DNA from: Methylosinus sp. Sm6 | Lineage (GTDB): Bacteria > Pseudomonadota > Alphaproteobacteria > Rhizobiales > Beijerinckiaceae | Length of the DNA: 44,175 nucleotides | NCBI RefSeq assembly: GCF_019802345.1 | Contig: NZ_JAINDZ010000038.1 | Location: 1 to 44,175, forward strand | Direction: 5' to 3' | Part shown: positions 42,824 through 44,175 of the stretch, in pieces | How the letters are laid out: each line of letters begins with the position of its first letter | How positions within the stretch are numbered: position 1 is the stretch's first letter | Position numbers and translations under genes: made by a program | Notes under the pieces: model-generated | Told to the model about the DNA's origin: nothing | The model's database searches: none | What the model saw: only the letters and a program-made list of their open reading frames with translations

Positions 42824-43108
42824 TTGCGCGACAAATCACCCGAGGGCGCCACGCGCTTCGTCCGGACGCATGAAGCCGCACGAATGCTCAGCCTCTCCGC
42901 GCGCACGCTCGAAAAATACCGCTGTCACGGCGCCGGCCCGACGTTCCGCAAGCTCGGCGGCCGTGTCGTCTACGCGATCGAGGATATTCAGGCCTGGGCC
43001 GATGGGGCCGCCTGCCGCTCGACATCCGATCCGCAATATGTCGAAGCGCGCGACGCCGTCCGCGTCGACACCGGCGTGCGCATCGCCCGCCCGCACTCCC
43101 ACCGCTGA
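42824..43108 (+). CDS. Excisionase/AlpA-like helix-turn-helix protein
   Basis: Protein of 94 residues with a MerR/HTH_17-type winged helix: FVRTHEAARMLSLSARTLEKYRCHGAGPTFRKLGGRVVYAIEDIQAWAD (about 12-60). The start is TTG at 42824, supported by GGAGG six bases upstream. A stem (CGCCGC/GCGGCG, 42779-42796) lies in its leader. Proteins of this type directly precede repA in many alphaproteobacterial plasmids and ICEs, as here, with 12 bases between the two genes. It probably controls repA or excision; the two cannot be separated by sequence. Confidence 0.87.
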   Translation: MRDKSPEGATRFVRTHEAARMLSLSARTLEKYRCHGAGPTFRKLGGRVVYAIEDIQAWADGAACRSTSDPQYVEARDAVRVDTGVRIARPHSHR

Positions 43109-43120
43109 GGCGACGCCGCC

Positions 43121-44175
43121 ATGTCGCGCCGCCTCCCCGTCATCTCGAGCGAGCGAAGCCGGCTCCACCCCTTCGTCATCGCGACGGGGGACGCGTCGCC
43201 GCGCGATCAGCGCGATCTCATGGAGCGGCCCTTCTTCTCGCTCGCCAAGGCGAAGCGCACGACGCCGATCCTCTACGAGGCGGCCGGCGCGCGCGTGGAA
43301 GTCTTCGCCATGCCTGAGCATGGCATGGCGACCATATGGGACGCCGACGTGCTGATCTGGGCGGCGAGCCAGATTGTGGAGGCCGAGAACCAGGGCCTCA
43401 CAACGTCCCGATTCCTGCGCTTCACGCCCTATCAGCTCCTCAAGGCGGTCGGACGGGCGACCGGCGCCCGCGATTACAAGCTCCTGAAGGGCGCGCTCAC
43501 CCGCCTGCAATCGACGGCCATCTGCACCACCATTCGCAACGGCGAGCACTGGCGTCGAAGCCAGTTCTCCTGGATCAACGAATGGGAGGAATGCGTGACG
43601 CGCGACGGCCGCGTCGAAGGCATGGAATTCGTTCTCCCGGAATGGTTCTACCGCGGCGTCGTCGACCGATCGCTCGTGCTCGCCATCGACCCTGCCTATT
43701 TCCGGCTGACGGGCGGCGTCGAACGCTGGCTCTATCGCGTCGCCCGCAAGCACGCCGGTCGACAGAGGCAGGGCTGGAGCTTCGATATCCCGCATCTGCA
43801 TCAAAAATCCGGCAGCCTCGCGACGCTCAGAAGTTTCGCCTTCGACATCCGGCTCATCGTCCACCGGCAACCGCTCCCCGGTTATCGCCTGCGGATCGAG
43901 CGCGAAGGTCGGCGCGAGCTGCTTCGCATCGTGCCGATCGACTTATCCACAGCCCCTGTGGATAAGCCTGTGGAAACGCTCGGGACTTCGGGAACACATG
44001 GTATCGGGACTTCGGGAGCAGCCCTATCGGGACTTCGGGAACGCGAAGGCCAGCTAACCCTATGGCCCGAAATAAAAATCTGCGCTGCTAACTTAGAATC
44101 TAACATACTGACTCTAACTTGTTGTTGCGAGTCAGCAGTCTGTGGAGACAACGCCTCTCCATTTCAGTCTGCCAC
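43121..44175 (+). CDS. repA: Replication initiator protein A (frame open to the window end)
   Basis: Initiator of plasmid-type replication. It starts MSRRLPVISSERSRLHPFVI, and the RepA (RPA, PF10134-type) core is evident: MERPFFSLAKAKRTTPILYE, ATIWDADVLIWAASQIVEA, FTPYQLLKAVGRATGARDYKLLKGALTRLQSTAI, FVLPEWFYRGVVDRSLVLAIDPAYF and GGVERWLYRVARKHAG. The core ends near residue 275. From about residue 280 the frame runs through DnaA boxes and iterons and no stop appears before the window edge, so the C-terminus is unknown. It starts 12 bases after the HTH gene and is probably co-transcribed. A ParA gene usually follows but lies outside. Confidence 0.9.
   Translation, partial: MSRRLPVISSERSRLHPFVIATGDASPRDQRDLMERPFFSLAKAKRTTPILYEAAGARVEVFAMPEHGMATIWDADVLIWAASQIVEAENQGLTTSRFLRFTPYQLLKAVGRATGARDYKLLKGALTRLQSTAICTTIRNGEHWRRSQFSWINEWEECVTRDGRVEGMEFVLPEWFYRGVVDRSLVLAIDPAYFRLTGGVERWLYRVARKHAGRQRQGWSFDIPHLHQKSGSLATLRSFAFDIRLIVHRQPLPGYRLRIEREGRRELLRIVPIDLSTAPVDKPVETLGTSGTHGIGTSGAALSGLREREGQLTLWPEIKICAANLESNILTLTCCCESAVCGDNASPFQSA
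43943..44130 (+). other. Replication origin: DnaA boxes, three iterons, AT-rich region
   Basis: TTATCCACA (43943-43951) and TGTGGATAA (43957-43965) are perfect DnaA boxes in inverted pair; TGTGGAAAC follows at 43969. Three near-identical 16-mers TCGGGACTTCGGGAAC start at 43980, 44004 (one change) and 44027, 24 and 23 bases apart, the helical spacing of iterons. An AT-rich stretch follows at about 44050-44130. All lie within or just after the repA core frame. Confidence 0.75.

Noticed and set aside
1-44175. CRISPR array
   Set aside because: No regularly spaced repeats with variable spacers were seen; the only short tandem repeats are the three iterons near the right edge and a CCGAT microrepeat near 6920.
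41010-44175. Conjugation (transfer) genes or oriT
   Set aside because: Neighbouring families suggest an ICE or conjugative plasmid, but no relaxase, coupling protein or Trb gene lies in the window.

Overview
The window is GC-rich DNA from an alphaproteobacterium, probably of the order Hyphomicrobiales. This rests on the codon bias and on a plasmid/ICE backbone typical of that group: DUF932, a large ParB, strawberry notch, Toprim, DUF2493, DUF736, DUF2285/DUF6499, an excisionase-like HTH and replication initiator RepA. A methanotroph such as Methylocystis or Methylosinus is possible, but that is only a guess. The segment reads as part of an integrative or conjugative, plasmid-derived element carrying metal-resistance and anti-phage cargo. 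No transfer genes and no integrase lie inside the window.

Layout, left to right. (1) 0-5.1 kb, minus strand: a Cu/Ag efflux operon of a small Cys-containing exported protein, a CusB-like adaptor with three tandem heavy-metal-binding repeats, and CusA. (2) 5.2-5.5 kb: an attachment-site scar holding the 3' half of a tRNA-Gly(GCC) gene without its 5' half. (3) 5.6-8.0 kb: a DUF433/DUF5615 toxin-antitoxin pair and a 292-residue unknown. (4) 8.0-17.1 kb, minus strand: a tightly overlapping operon of an MmeI-like N6-adenine methyltransferase without its own nuclease, an SF2 helicase and a GIY-YIG nuclease. Its first small cistron is split by a complete IS4-family element with perfect 9-bp target duplications. 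A beta-class methyltransferase and an RMF-like small protein lie beyond the insertion. (5) 17.3-30.0 kb, plus strand: the element backbone (DUF932, ParB, strawberry notch, Toprim, DUF2493, small proteins, DUF736). Two kinds of conserved, covarying structured 5' leaders precede four of these genes.

(6) 30.5-39.7 kb, minus strand: the highlight. Five genes lie in one tightly packed array: Fic, SIR2-APAZ, short catalytically dead Argonaute (together a SPARSA-type system), a HamA-like nuclease and a HamB-like Ski2 helicase (a Hachiman-type pair). A promoter sits against the Fic start, so the message is probably leaderless, and an inverted repeat overlaps its -35 box. (7) 39.8-41.0 kb: debris, comprising a frameshifted zinc-ribbon gene, an IS630 transposase stub and a decayed ParB C-terminus. 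(8) 41.0-44.2 kb: an XRE regulator with a palindromic operator, then DUF2285, DUF6499, DUF2285, an HTH protein and RepA. Three iterons and paired DnaA boxes lie inside the 3' part of the repA frame and mark a replication origin; that frame runs off the window end.

Working together: the backbone supplies replication, partition and DNA metabolism, while the cargo supplies copper/silver efflux, an addiction module and at least two multi-gene anti-phage systems. All functions are read from protein motifs by eye; no database search was run.
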